Source: Gracilimonas sediminicola
Lineage (GTDB): Bacteria > Bacteroidota > Rhodothermia > Balneolales > Balneolaceae
Length of the DNA: 64,000 bases
Assembly: GCF_024320785.1 (NCBI RefSeq)
Contig: NZ_JANDBC010000001.1
Coordinates: forward strand, 1,246,001-1,310,000
Direction of reading: 5' to 3'
The position numbers and the translations under genes were made by a program. This document shows positions 16,886-26,055 of the stretch, one piece after another (within the stretch, counting starts at the first letter, position 1; each line of letters starts with the position of its first letter). The notes beneath the pieces were generated by a model. That model saw nothing but the letters and a program-made list of their open reading frames with translations, made no database searches and was not told the DNA's origin.

Positions 16886-16922
16886 ATCGTAAGGGTAATT
16901 CATGAATTACCCTTACGATTTA
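16883..16922. repeat. Perfect 40-bp palindrome between convergent genes
   Basis: From 16883 to 16922 the sequence equals its own reverse complement with no mismatch, centred on AATTCATGAATT. It runs from the polX stop codon to four bases before the PIN-gene stop, filling the 41-bp gap. As RNA it would form a hairpin in either direction, so a bidirectional terminator is likely, though the T-run is poor. Confidence 0.9.
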
Positions 16923-16926
16923 CTGT

Positions 16927-17310
16927 TTATGCTAATAATTTCATCTCTTTGAGTTTGGAAGCTTTTTTATCGAAAGTCAGGGTTTTGTGCCCATTATGTT
17001 TGTTAATTTGTTGTATCAAACAATCGTTGAATCCTGCGGAAGAGTCTATATAATCTGCAATCGCTGCCTGGAGTACTGAGACATCAAAAAACTCAAATCC
17101 TTCTGTGTTCATCAGCTGATCAATTGCCTTTATAAATTTGTTTTTAGGGTAGTCATATACATTTGTAAGCACCCAATAAAGCTCTGTAAGTACCGCTTCG
17201 TTTATATACAACCTTCCTCCGCTTAAAAGAAATGCCCTTACTTTTTGAGCTTGATCAGCAATATCTGCGGTCAGATAGCGAACCACTATATTTGTATCAG
17301 CGCCAATCAT
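16927..17310 (-). CDS. PIN-domain ribonuclease toxin (VapC-like)
   Basis: This 127-residue protein has the PIN pattern: D5 in IGADTNIVVRYLT, an acidic residue in NEAVLTELYWVL, and the third acid in SSAGFNDCLIQQ, followed by TFDKKASKL. VapC toxins cut tRNA or rRNA in a Mg2+-dependent way. It overlaps the upstream AbrB-type antitoxin gene by four bases (ATGA). The pairing with a swapped-hairpin AbrB antitoxin is common for type II systems. Confidence 0.9.
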   Translation of the reverse strand: MIGADTNIVVRYLTADIADQAQKVRAFLLSGGRLYINEAVLTELYWVLTNVYDYPKNKFIKAIDQLMNTEGFEFFDVSVLQAAIADYIDSSAGFNDCLIQQINKHNGHKTLTFDKKASKLKEMKLLA

Positions 17311-17561
17311 CGGGCTTTATATTTTTTCTTAAAATACTCTGTTAATTTTTCGTCCATCTCTTCAACTGTATAGGACTTTTGATTCTCCCGATGCAACATG
17401 CCATATGTATCGTCAATGGAGTATTTCTTTTTAGAAACATTTAAGTTCCCTTGTTTATCAACCTCAAAATTGACTTTATCACCGGGCTTTAATCCCAGTT
17501 CGTCCCGGATTTTTTTGGGGATGGTTACCTGACCTTTGGATGTGATGGTTGCTGTAGGCAT
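17307..17561 (-). CDS. AbrB/MazE-type antitoxin
   Basis: This 84-residue protein begins with the SpoVT-AbrB swapped-hairpin DNA-binding domain: ATITSKGQVTIPKKIRDELG, then LKPGDKVNFEVD. The C-terminal half (MLHRENQKSYTVEEMDEKL) would wrap the PIN toxin. It is first in the operon and is expected to autoregulate it. The start is the ATG at 17561, 33 bases from an upstream divergent frame. Confidence 0.9.
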   Translation of the reverse strand: MPTATITSKGQVTIPKKIRDELGLKPGDKVNFEVDKQGNLNVSKKKYSIDDTYGMLHRENQKSYTVEEMDEKLTEYFKKKYKAR

Positions 17562-17692
17562 AATTCTTACTTTTTGTACGATATGTAAGGAATTTGTTTA
17601 TTTCAAGAACCAACTGCAACTACCTTTATTATGCAAGCTTTCCAAAAATAGCTACCTTCGAACACCGATTTTTTAACTCAAAATCTACTTCC

Positions 17693-18292
17693 GTGATTAT
17701 AGAAAAGCCTCAGTTTTCTGAACATCAGATTGCCAAACTTGTAAAGGCATCGGTGGTGCCCCGGCCTATTGCATGGATTTCATCGGTTGGCAAAAGCGGG
17801 ATTCCAAATTTAGCTCCTTACAGTTATTTCAATGTGATTTCCCATAACCCTATCATGTTTATCACCTCCATAGGCCGGGGAGCGAATGTGGGGAAAGATG
17901 GCGACAAAGATACCCTGGCGAACATCAAGGACAGCGGTGATTATGTCATCAACCTGGTTTCGGCCCGGCTGGTTAATCACATGCACAAAAGCAGCACCAT
18001 TTATCCTAAAGAAATCAGTGAGTTTGAGAAGACAGGCCTCACCCCAATAAAAAGCATTCTCGTTACTGCTCCGAGAGTTGAAGAAGCCGTTATCAGTATG
18101 GAATGCAGGTTAGACCGTGTGATGGAGCTGGGTGATTTCAATCAGGTGATCGGGGAACTGGTTTGCTATCACATTCAGGATGATGTGTATATGGAAAATG
18201 ACAAGGTAGATTACGCCAAGTACGATCCGATCGGAAGAATGGCGGCTAATTATACCTATGTGAGAGATCTCTTCTTTCCCGAAGAAATTTAG
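17693..18292 (+). CDS. Flavin reductase family protein (FMN-binding)
   Basis: This protein has the FMN-binding split-barrel fold of the flavin reductase/DIM6/NTAB family. The GTG at 17693 gives 199 residues starting VIIEKPQF, where homology begins; an upstream ATG at 17594 would add 33 unrelated residues. Recognisable elements are RPIAWISSVGKSGIPNLAPYS and DTLANIKDSGDYVINLVS. Members reduce or store FMN, or serve oxygenases; no partner is adjacent. The 3' end overlaps the convergent lipoprotein gene by four bases. Confidence 0.85.
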   Translation: MIIEKPQFSEHQIAKLVKASVVPRPIAWISSVGKSGIPNLAPYSYFNVISHNPIMFITSIGRGANVGKDGDKDTLANIKDSGDYVINLVSARLVNHMHKSSTIYPKEISEFEKTGLTPIKSILVTAPRVEEAVISMECRLDRVMELGDFNQVIGELVCYHIQDDVYMENDKVDYAKYDPIGRMAANYTYVRDLFFPEEI

Positions 18293-19053
18293 TCGTAGCT
18301 CTCCCTCTTAATCTCATTCCCCAAACTGTCATATTCAATCCAAACCCCGGATTGCTCCCCATCCTTGTACTGTCCGGTTACCTGAACCTGGCCATTGGGG
18401 TGCCATCTCCTGACTTGTCCGCTGCGCGGACCCACTTCGGAATAAGGAAATTTAAAGCGCGGCTGGCCGTCGGCATAATACTGAACAAATGAGGTATCGG
18501 TACGAACCGTATAGCTTGTCAGCTCCCCGGATTTGTTGTAATAGCTGGTCATGGTGTCGGTTCGAATTTGAGTGATTTTCTGCGTGGCCGGGTCTATAAA
18601 ATATAACTCATCGGCATTCCAGCTTATAGCCAACCGACCCAGTTTATCCCAAATGCTCCCGGTGTTTTTCCGATAATCGGCATCCATTCCCAACCTTCGG
18701 CTGGCGTACCAATACCGCAGCCGAAACATTTCCCCGTTTTCAAATTCACCCTGCAGGTTATAGTCCCTGCTGTCAAAGGTTCTGATATATCCTCTGTATG
18801 GCTCTTTCGCCCGGGTATTAAACAGAATAAGGGTGGTATCTCTGATGTCATACATCCGCACCCCATTTACCTGGGTAGAGACTATGTATTGATTGGGAGG
18901 AACCGGCAGCCCGGTTGAATCCCGGAATTCCAGATGATCATACCCATCCAGAAAATAATGCTCTTCCTTAACCTCTTGATCCGAACAAGCGCCGACAATA
19001 AGCAAGCATATAAGTGCAGCGAAAAACGATATTACCGGGCTTTGTGCTTTCAA
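18289..19053 (-). CDS. YwqK/MORN-repeat lipoprotein
   Basis: This 254-residue protein has a lipoprotein signal peptide (LICLLIVGAC, lipidated Cys near residue 23). The C-terminal half holds MORN-like antitoxin_YwqK repeats such as GQVRRWHPNGQVQVTGQYKDG followed by GVWIEYDSLGNE. These repeats form a beta-strip that binds proteins or lipids; despite the family name there is no evidence of a toxin here. It starts three bases after the AI-2E gene, so they are likely co-transcribed. Its stop overlaps that of the convergent flavin reductase gene. Confidence 0.75.
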   Translation of the reverse strand: MKAQSPVISFFAALICLLIVGACSDQEVKEEHYFLDGYDHLEFRDSTGLPVPPNQYIVSTQVNGVRMYDIRDTTLILFNTRAKEPYRGYIRTFDSRDYNLQGEFENGEMFRLRYWYASRRLGMDADYRKNTGSIWDKLGRLAISWNADELYFIDPATQKITQIRTDTMTSYYNKSGELTSYTVRTDTSFVQYYADGQPRFKFPYSEVGPRSGQVRRWHPNGQVQVTGQYKDGEQSGVWIEYDSLGNEIKRESYD

Positions 19054-19056
19054 GGT

Positions 19057-20142
19057 CTAATCTTCATAGTTAACAGAATTACCCAATAAGTATCCATAGG
19101 GTTTCATTTCCGGTATTTGATCAAAAATCACTTTCAGAATACCGATTAACGGTACGAACAAAATCATCCCGGAGATTCCCCATAACTCGCCGCCAATAAT
19201 CAAGGCAATCATAGCTACAAACGGATTGATAGATACTTTAGAGCCGACAATACGGGGAGTGATAAAGTTACCTTCAAGAAATTGCACGGTTCCAAAAACA
19301 GCAACCACCAACACCGGGGTGATCAGCGAATCGGTAAGCAGCAGGGCAAATAACAACGGTGGCAATGCTCCGATAATAATCCCGATGTAAGGAATGATGG
19401 CTAACAGGGAGGCAAAAACTCCAAAGAACAGTGCATGCTCCAGCCCGATGATAAAAAGTCCGGTTGTATTTAGAATGGCTAAAATCCCAATCACCGAGAG
19501 CATGCCAACCAGGTAGTTTTGAGTTACATTCTGCACCCGCCCTAATAAATTGTCCACATTGGAATAATCGCCTTTTCTGGACACAAACAGCTTCTGAAAA
19601 AAGGTTTGATACATCTCCTGGTAGTACAGCATGAAGAAAATGAAGATGGGCATGAGCGTCATCACTGTAAATATATTAGTGGTAGCACTTACGATGGAAC
19701 TTACATAATTCCCGCTCTGATCGATGAGGTTGTTTATGCCCTGCTGCAAGTATTCACTTTGTTCTTCCTGGGAAATCCCGGCTGTTTCTTCCAGGTATTG
19801 AATGGCATTATTGGAAACGGTCTTCAGCTTTTCGGTTACTTCCGGTATGCGCTCAGCAAACTGCACAAACTGAGCCGATATCAGCGATAAAATGCCTCCA
19901 AGAACAACCAATACCACCAACAACGTAAGAATGATGCTGAACGCCCTGCCCAGTTTCCAGCGCTCAAAAAGTTTTACTATAGGACTCAAAAGCATCGCGA
20001 AAAATGCCGAAAAAGCAAGCGGCATCAGGATAAACTTGCCATAGCTCATTATCAGAAACAGTAAGTACAGGCCAATTAATGTAACGGTAGTCTTAAACCA
20101 GAATGGATATTTTTCTGTAGATTTTATTCGATGATGTGGCAT
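19057..20142 (-). CDS. AI-2E family (PerM/YdiK-like) membrane permease
   Basis: This 361-residue inner-membrane protein has about seven to eight helices in the family layout: a double N-terminal hairpin, a long amphipathic segment (residues 70-150), then a helical core with GLEHALFFGVFASLLAIIPYIG and GNFITPRIVGSKVSINPFV. Although named for autoinducer-2 export, most members have unknown substrates, and some are Na+/H+ antiporters in halophiles. The second gene of the unit is the YwqK-like lipoprotein. Confidence 0.92.
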   Translation of the reverse strand: MPHHRIKSTEKYPFWFKTTVTLIGLYLLFLIMSYGKFILMPLAFSAFFAMLLSPIVKLFERWKLGRAFSIILTLLVVLVVLGGILSLISAQFVQFAERIPEVTEKLKTVSNNAIQYLEETAGISQEEQSEYLQQGINNLIDQSGNYVSSIVSATTNIFTVMTLMPIFIFFMLYYQEMYQTFFQKLFVSRKGDYSNVDNLLGRVQNVTQNYLVGMLSVIGILAILNTTGLFIIGLEHALFFGVFASLLAIIPYIGIIIGALPPLLFALLLTDSLITPVLVVAVFGTVQFLEGNFITPRIVGSKVSINPFVAMIALIIGGELWGISGMILFVPLIGILKVIFDQIPEMKPYGYLLGNSVNYED

Positions 20143-20333
20143 AAAAAACTATATTGTTCAGGGTTCATCGGTGCTGCAAAGGCAATGATAATTAAAGCAT
20201 TTCTAAGATGTCGTATAAATAGTGTCGACATCAGCAGCAGCCAATGATATTAAACGATAAGCTATAAAGTGCACAACAACACTGAAATTCTTATTATAGA
20301 AATCTGTTGTTCGCCTTGTAATTCGGGTACAAA

Positions 20334-22505
20334 ATGAAAAAAGGAAGAAAACTTAGTAAAGTAGCTCTCGTGAGCTTGGTGTACGCCGCCGTAATCTGCT
20401 CACTTTTTATTCTGCAATATGCGGGCTTTTTCAACCCTATTGAGGACTCCCTGCTCGATCAAAAATTCCGTTCTTTCGAGCGGGATGTTCCCAAAGACCG
20501 GGTTTCACTGGCTATGATTGACCAAAAAAGCCTGGATACCTTCGCTAAAGAACATGGCATCTACTGGCCCTGGCCCCGTGAAGTGTATGGAACCGTCCAC
20601 AATTATCTGATGGCCAAACAAGCACGGCTGGTTGTTTATGATGTGCTTTTCGATCAACCCGACTTTGACCGAAACGGCCTTTCCGGTGCGCGGAGTGACC
20701 TGTACCTGGAGCAAATGTTTGGCACTTATCAAAACTCTGTCCTGTCTGCACAAACCATTGAAAGTGAAGATGGATATAACCGATCAGACTTGTCCCGCTT
20801 TACCTACCCGCTTGCTTTGGAAGACAGTTCGGAGCTCTATTCCGTACATAATGTTCCGATCCCGCGGTTTCTGAATACCGCCCATAAAATTGGATCTGTT
20901 GCCATCCCAACTGAAAATGAGTCCATCATTCGCAGGGTGCCTATGTTTTTTAATATTTCCGGGGACCGTGCTCTTCCCTCTCTGGGAGTGGCCGCTTATC
21001 TCGGGTATCAACGAGGACAGGTTTCGGTTGAAAGAACCGGCCGTTCGCTTTTACTTGACTCGCTAAAGGTTCCGCTTCAACCCGATGGTAAGTATCTGAT
21101 TAACTGGTACAAGAAAGGAGGAAGTGAAGACGGTACATTCCGAAACTATTCTTTTTACGGATTGTTTAAAGCCGGGCTCGAATTTCGGCAGACCGGCGAC
21201 CCCAAAGCTGATTCTTTAATAGAGCTAAAAGACAAAATTGTATTTGTCGGTGCCAATGCTGCCGGATTATCCGATATCAAGTCAACCCCCATGAGCCCGA
21301 TTGAACCTTTTCCGGGTGTAGAAATTCATGCCGCTGTTACCAACAACCTTCTGGAAAGTGACTTCATAACCACGGTTTCTCCTTTTACCAAAAACATCCT
21401 CATTCTCATTTTCACAGCCGTCCTTCTGATCCTGATTTTCTGGACGCCTTCAAAAGTGAACATTTCTTTTTCTGCTGTATTGATGGGAGCAATCATTATT
21501 GCCGGATTAATTCTCTTCAGTGTGTACCGGGTTTGGTTTCCTACAGCTGAAATATTCCTTTCCTCGTTGTTGATGATTATCGTAGGATACACAACCAAAT
21601 ATGTAAGTGAGGATGCCCAGAAGCGTGCCATTCGCAGTGCCTTTGACCTTTACCTTCAAAAAGAACTTGTTGAACAAATAATTGAGCAGCCTGAACTGCT
21701 TAAATTAGGCGGGGAGAAAAAAGAACTTACTGTTTTATTCAGCGATTTAGCTGGATTCACTTCGATTTCTGAAGATACCCCTCCCGAAGAGCTGGTTACC
21801 TTCCTGAATGAGTATTTAAGTGAAATGACCGATATCGTTTTTAGAAACAAAGGCACGCTGGATAAATATATTGGCGATGCCATCATGGCTTTTTGGGGAG
21901 CTCCGGTTCCGGAAGAAGATCACGCTTACTACGCCTGTAAATGTGCCCTGGAGATGGAAGAAAAACTGGCCGAATTACAGGCAAAATGGACGGGTGAAGG
22001 GTTACCTGCTCCCCATGTGCGCTATGGTTTAAATTCCGGGCCTATGGTTGTGGGAAATATGGGCTCCAAAGACCGGTTCAGCTATACGGTTTTAGGTGAT
22101 AATGTGAACCTTGGCGCCCGCCTCGAACCTGCCAACAAGGATTTTGGCACCCGGATTTTAATTTCACAATCAACCCGAGAACAGGTAAAAGACCGCCTTT
22201 TGACGCGTGAAGTCGCCCTAATGAAGGCAAAGGGTAAAACAAAACCCATCCGGATTTTTGAACTTATTTGCGAAAAAGGTACAGAAGAGTCCTCAAAATG
22301 GGAATCGTTTGTAGAGCTTTTCCATGGTGCGTTAAATCATTATTATAATCGTGAATGGGAAGCGGCAGAAGTTAAGTTCGAAAAAGCACTGGAGCTTAAA
22401 GACGGGGACATGCTCTGCCGAATTTATTCAAAAAATATCGAGGTATTTAAAAAGAATCCGCCCGGCGACAACTGGGAGGGTAGCTATCAACAAACAAATA
22501 AATGA
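20334..22505 (+). CDS. CHASE2-domain adenylate/guanylate cyclase (class III)
   Basis: This 723-residue sensor cyclase has an N-terminal anchor (residues 12-30) and an extracytoplasmic CHASE2 domain (about 30-340). Three membrane helices follow (about 343-425), then a class III cyclase domain (about 460-640). The catalytic parts are present: metal-binding FSDLAGFTSIS and GDAIMAFWG, and the transition-state pair in LGDNVNLGARLE. A TPR-like C-terminal tail follows (EWEAAEVKFEKALEL). Whether it makes cAMP or cGMP is not settled. Its stop overlaps the start of the M48 peptidase gene, so the two are coupled. Confidence 0.92.
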   Translation: MKKGRKLSKVALVSLVYAAVICSLFILQYAGFFNPIEDSLLDQKFRSFERDVPKDRVSLAMIDQKSLDTFAKEHGIYWPWPREVYGTVHNYLMAKQARLVVYDVLFDQPDFDRNGLSGARSDLYLEQMFGTYQNSVLSAQTIESEDGYNRSDLSRFTYPLALEDSSELYSVHNVPIPRFLNTAHKIGSVAIPTENESIIRRVPMFFNISGDRALPSLGVAAYLGYQRGQVSVERTGRSLLLDSLKVPLQPDGKYLINWYKKGGSEDGTFRNYSFYGLFKAGLEFRQTGDPKADSLIELKDKIVFVGANAAGLSDIKSTPMSPIEPFPGVEIHAAVTNNLLESDFITTVSPFTKNILILIFTAVLLILIFWTPSKVNISFSAVLMGAIIIAGLILFSVYRVWFPTAEIFLSSLLMIIVGYTTKYVSEDAQKRAIRSAFDLYLQKELVEQIIEQPELLKLGGEKKELTVLFSDLAGFTSISEDTPPEELVTFLNEYLSEMTDIVFRNKGTLDKYIGDAIMAFWGAPVPEEDHAYYACKCALEMEEKLAELQAKWTGEGLPAPHVRYGLNSGPMVVGNMGSKDRFSYTVLGDNVNLGARLEPANKDFGTRILISQSTREQVKDRLLTREVALMKAKGKTKPIRIFELICEKGTEESSKWESFVELFHGALNHYYNREWEAAEVKFEKALELKDGDMLCRIYSKNIEVFKKNPPGDNWEGSYQQTNK

Positions 22506-23806
22506 TGAAAAAACTACTTTCTTCTTTTGGGGTGCTATTGTTTTGCACAGTTATGTTCGGCCAATCTGCTTTGGCCCAGGTAAAATACACGAACCAAACG
22601 GCAGATATGCGTAAAGGCCCTGCGGCCTATCATGAGTTTTTACTGCGCCTGTACATCAACAATAAAGTTGAGTTGGATTCCACACAGGGATACTGGGATC
22701 GTATCTGGTTCAAAGAAACGTTGGGATGGGTGCCAAGCTACACGCTTTCTGATTCTAAGATTAGTGAGGACAAACTTCAATCTGACTCCCTCCAAAGCCG
22801 GATGAACCTGATGTTCTCCCAAATTGACGGTGACGATGCAGATGTAGAAGAGGAACTGGTGGCTTCACCTACCCAGGTATCGGCCGCCGTAAAGGGCTTT
22901 GCCGAAAAATGGCGCCGTGCACGGGATATCGAATACACCGTTGATTTCGAGAAATTTCAGATCGAGCCTGCTTCTCCTACTGAGTTCCAGAACTTTATTG
23001 GGGTCAGAGAGCGGAAAATGAATCCCCAGCAAGAACGAAGACTCTTGTACCCGGATGCTATTTTTGTTCCTTATACCGACCCTGCCATCGACCAGGTGGG
23101 CTATGCGGTTGCCAGTGCGGTAGCTCAACGTGGGCTGGTAAGCAACTACCAACTGCAACGGTACCTGGATTTACTTTCCGGACTGATTGTAGAGAACAGC
23201 CACAAGCCGGAACTCGACTTCAAAGTTTTCATTCTTGATTCGGAAGCTGTTCAGGGATATTCGCTGCCCGGCAACTATATTTTTGTTTCCAAAGGAGCCC
23301 TTAAGCAGATGCGTTCTGAAGCCGAATTGGTTCACTTCCTGGCTCATGAAATCGCTCACCTTGTATTCAGCCATGGTATGGTTGAGTACAAAGAGCAAGA
23401 GCCGCGGGTTAAGCGCGAGAGCCTGCTGGACGAAATGCGCCGAAAATTGGCTGAAGAAGGAGCGGAAAACCAAGCCACAGAAGAAGAGCGGGAAAATGAG
23501 CAACGCATCACTGACTGGACCGATGGTTTTTATGATGCTGCCAACAGCGAACGACTGGAGTCCTATGAATTTGATGCTGATTACTGGGGTATCATTTATA
23601 CCTACCTTTCCGGTTATAATCCCAATGAGGCTATCAAATACCTGAACCGAATTCAGATTTCAGAAACCGAAGCCATTACGGAGTGGAGCGGTCTTTCACT
23701 GGAACGAAGAATTGAAGCCATTAACGAGCAAATTGATGACCTCAACCTCGGAAGTGGTAATACCAGCAGTGAATTGTTTCAGCGCCTGATGAATTCACTG
23801 GACTAA
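22502..23806 (+). CDS. SH3-domain M48 family metallopeptidase, secreted
   Basis: This 434-residue protein has a signal peptide ending SALAQ near residue 25. A bacterial SH3-like domain follows (residues 26-75, TADMRKGPAAYHEFLLRL) and then an M48 zinc peptidase with HEIAH at 282-286 and the third ligand in SYEFDADYWG near 357. The layout resembles periplasmic BepA/YfgC-type proteases that check outer-membrane protein assembly, but here joined to an SH3 domain. ATG at 22502 or 22505 are both possible starts. It is coupled to the cyclase gene. Confidence 0.88.
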   Translation: MMKKLLSSFGVLLFCTVMFGQSALAQVKYTNQTADMRKGPAAYHEFLLRLYINNKVELDSTQGYWDRIWFKETLGWVPSYTLSDSKISEDKLQSDSLQSRMNLMFSQIDGDDADVEEELVASPTQVSAAVKGFAEKWRRARDIEYTVDFEKFQIEPASPTEFQNFIGVRERKMNPQQERRLLYPDAIFVPYTDPAIDQVGYAVASAVAQRGLVSNYQLQRYLDLLSGLIVENSHKPELDFKVFILDSEAVQGYSLPGNYIFVSKGALKQMRSEAELVHFLAHEIAHLVFSHGMVEYKEQEPRVKRESLLDEMRRKLAEEGAENQATEEERENEQRITDWTDGFYDAANSERLESYEFDADYWGIIYTYLSGYNPNEAIKYLNRIQISETEAITEWSGLSLERRIEAINEQIDDLNLGSGNTSSELFQRLMNSLD

Positions 23807-23930
23807 AATAGAATACATATTTGTACCATCTTCTTTACGGGGTAGATAAAAAGTTTATAACGTCATTGTTTCTTACTTTTTATTTACCCTTTTTTTGTTT
23901 GAGTGAAACTTTAACCTCAGTCCTGCAACC

Positions 23931-25445
23931 ATGCCACGTACTCTTCGATTAGCTGTTAACATCAACAGCCTGTTTCTGTTCGCTATTTTCTTCGTTTTTT
24001 CTGCTTCTTTACAGGCTCAATCTTCAAGCTGGAATGAATCAACCTTAAAAGAAGACCGGGCTTTGTTTTCTGAACACTTCACCCCGGCTGAATTTGCAGA
24101 ACGGCGAGACAAGGTTTACGAGGCCATCGGAGAAGAGAGCATTGCTATTTTACAGGGTGCCCCAAGCCCGGAAGGATATCTTGATTTCAGACAAAACAAC
24201 GAGTTCTACTATTTATCCGGCATAGAATCACCCGATGCCTACCTAATCCTGAACGGGCAAACCCGGGAGGCCACCGTTTATTTGTATAGTCGTAAAGAGC
24301 GCCGGGAGTATGGGGAAGGCAAAATACTTTCTTTCGAAGATGCCGAATTAGTAACAGAACTTTCCGGTATTGAGAATGTGGGATCGTACTCAGATTTAAT
24401 TAACGACCTGAAATCCCTGAATCAAACTGCAGAAATTACCACCGCATATACACCTCACAGTCCTTACGAGGAAGTGGCCATGACACGTAGTATGGCCAAC
24501 CGCCACATTGAGGACATGAAAGCCAATCCTTTGGATACACGCTTGCCCCGCCATCAAAACTTCATTCAGGAAATACGGGAAGCAGTTCCGGATTTAGAAG
24601 TTGAAGATTTAGATCCCGTTATCGACGAACTTCGGAAAATAAAGAGCGAGAAAGAGCTTGAACTTATCCGCCGCTCCACCCGCTTGCAGGCAGAAGTTAT
24701 TAAGGAATCGATGAAATCGACCGAACCGGGTGTAAAGCCCTATGAACTGGAGGCCGTCTCAAAATACATTTACTGGAAGCATAATATTCAGGATGATGCC
24801 TATTACCCGCTTATCCATGTTGGCCCCGATGCGTACATGAACCACTATCACAACAGCAAGCGAACAGCAAAAGCCGGGGATATGATATTGATGGATTACG
24901 GAGCTTATGACCGGTACTACTCCAGCGACCTTGGTCGGATGTGGCCCGTTAATGGCACGTTCAATCCCGTACAAAGGGAGTTGTACTCATTTTATCTGAA
25001 GTTTTACGAGGCTATTCTCTATCATATTAAACTCGGGCTTACTCCACAACAAGTGATGCAAAACGCCCTCAAAGAAATAGACGTCATTTTAGAAGAACAC
25101 AAATTCTCCAAGCCACTCTACCGAAATGCTGCCGAGCAGTTTGTAGCCGGCTATCATGAAAGAGCCAAAGACCCGGACATGCGATTGGGGCACGGAGTGG
25201 GGATGTCCGTTCATGATGTTGGGGGTTATGCCGTTCCCATTGAGCCGGGAATGGTATTTGTGATTGAACCTCAGTTTCGGGTACCGGAAGAACGAATTTA
25301 CATTCGCCTGGAAGACATGATTATTGCTACTGAAGATGGAGTCGAGATTTACAGCGACTTTCTCCCGCGCGATATTGAAAGCATCGAAAAGCTTGTCCGG
25401 GAAGATGGGCTGCTTCAGAAAAACCCTATTTCAATCGATAATTAA
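23931..25445 (+). CDS. Secreted Xaa-Pro aminopeptidase (M24B)
   Basis: This 504-residue enzyme removes N-terminal residues next to proline. A signal peptide ends at SLQAQ (about residue 32). An AMP_N domain (residues 45-180, LQGAPSPEGYLDFRQNNEFYYL) precedes the pita-bread catalytic domain. All five metal ligands are visible: two Asp in MDYGAYDRYYSSDLGRMWP, His in GHGVGMSVHD, Glu in VIEPQFR and Glu in IRLEDM. The signal peptide places it in the periplasm or outside the cell, in line with the other secreted peptidases in this window. Confidence 0.93.
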   Translation: MPRTLRLAVNINSLFLFAIFFVFSASLQAQSSSWNESTLKEDRALFSEHFTPAEFAERRDKVYEAIGEESIAILQGAPSPEGYLDFRQNNEFYYLSGIESPDAYLILNGQTREATVYLYSRKERREYGEGKILSFEDAELVTELSGIENVGSYSDLINDLKSLNQTAEITTAYTPHSPYEEVAMTRSMANRHIEDMKANPLDTRLPRHQNFIQEIREAVPDLEVEDLDPVIDELRKIKSEKELELIRRSTRLQAEVIKESMKSTEPGVKPYELEAVSKYIYWKHNIQDDAYYPLIHVGPDAYMNHYHNSKRTAKAGDMILMDYGAYDRYYSSDLGRMWPVNGTFNPVQRELYSFYLKFYEAILYHIKLGLTPQQVMQNALKEIDVILEEHKFSKPLYRNAAEQFVAGYHERAKDPDMRLGHGVGMSVHDVGGYAVPIEPGMVFVIEPQFRVPEERIYIRLEDMIIATEDGVEIYSDFLPRDIESIEKLVREDGLLQKNPISIDN

Positions 25446-25467
25446 TCTAACGTTAAACTCTTTATTC

Positions 25468-25866
25468 ATGCATATTGATCACATTGGCATTGCCGTAAAA
25501 GACATAAAGAAAGCCACGGAAACCTATTCAAAGATTTTAAACGCCTCCCCCACTAAATCCGAGACCGTAGAAAGTGAAAAGGTGGAAACGGTTTTCTTCC
25601 AGACTGGCGAATCGAAAGTGGAACTGCTGGGCCCAACCGGCGATGATTCTGTAATTGCCAAATATGTGGAAAAGAAAGGCGAAGGTATTCATCACGTGGC
25701 CTTTGAAGTGGATGACATCCATGCCGAACTAGATCGTCTTCGCAAAGAAGGGTTCACCATTCTGAATAAACAACCCAAAGACGGAGCCGATAACAAGCTG
25801 GTTGCCTTCGTTCATCCGAAAGATAATCACGGGGTTTTGGTGGAATTGTGCCAGAGTAAGAAATGA
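25468..25866 (+). CDS. mce: Methylmalonyl-CoA epimerase
   Basis: This 132-residue vicinal-oxygen-chelate protein interconverts the R and S forms of methylmalonyl-CoA for propionate or succinate metabolism. It starts MHIDHIGIAVKDIKKA at the ATG of 25468; the frame is open further upstream but that part overlaps the M24 gene. Metal ligands are visible as H3 in the first motif, Gln in VFFQTGESKVELL, His in GEGIHHVAFEV and Glu in GVLVELCQ. The mutase genes are not in this window. Confidence 0.95.
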   Translation: MHIDHIGIAVKDIKKATETYSKILNASPTKSETVESEKVETVFFQTGESKVELLGPTGDDSVIAKYVEKKGEGIHHVAFEVDDIHAELDRLRKEGFTILNKQPKDGADNKLVAFVHPKDNHGVLVELCQSKK

Positions 25867-25898
25867 TTGAGTTTTGCCTGATTTGATGCGTATCTTTA
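25867..25898 (+). promoter_or_regulatory. Bacteroidota-type promoter of tRNA-Pro
   Basis: TTGAG at 25867-25871 is followed after 19 bases by TATCTTTA at 25891-25898, close to the Bacteroidota -33 (TTTG) and -7 (TAnnTTTG) elements. The predicted start lies about six bases before the mature tRNA. Confidence 0.6.
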
Positions 25899-25910
25899 GC
25901 GCTCATTGAT

Positions 25911-25984
25911 CGGGGCGTGGCTCAGCTAGGTAGAGCGCTCGGCTGGGGGTCGAGAGGTCGCAAGTTCAAATCTTGTCGCCCCGA
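25911..25984 (+). tRNA. tRNA-Pro (anticodon GGG)
   Basis: A complete cloverleaf of 74 bases is present. The acceptor stem CGGGGCG pairs with CGCCCCG, followed by discriminator A. The anticodon stem CTCGG/TCGAG encloses the loop CTGGGGG with anticodon GGG, which reads CCC and CCU. The T arm contains GTTCAAATC. The 3' CCA is not encoded and must be added after transcription. Confidence 0.97.
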
Positions 25985-25991
25985 CATGACT

Positions 25992-26027
25992 AAAGGGATG
26001 TTAGCTTTATGTTGACATCCCTTTTTT
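25992..26027 (+). terminator. Terminator of tRNA-Pro
   Basis: AAAGGGATGT (25992-26001) pairs with ACATCCCTTT (26015-26024), and the T-run continues to 26027. It lies eight bases after the tRNA. The A-run on the other strand means it could also serve the convergent gene at 26056-26787. Confidence 0.88.
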
Positions 26028-26055
26028 GTTTACCGAAATCTCTGAATATACCAGT

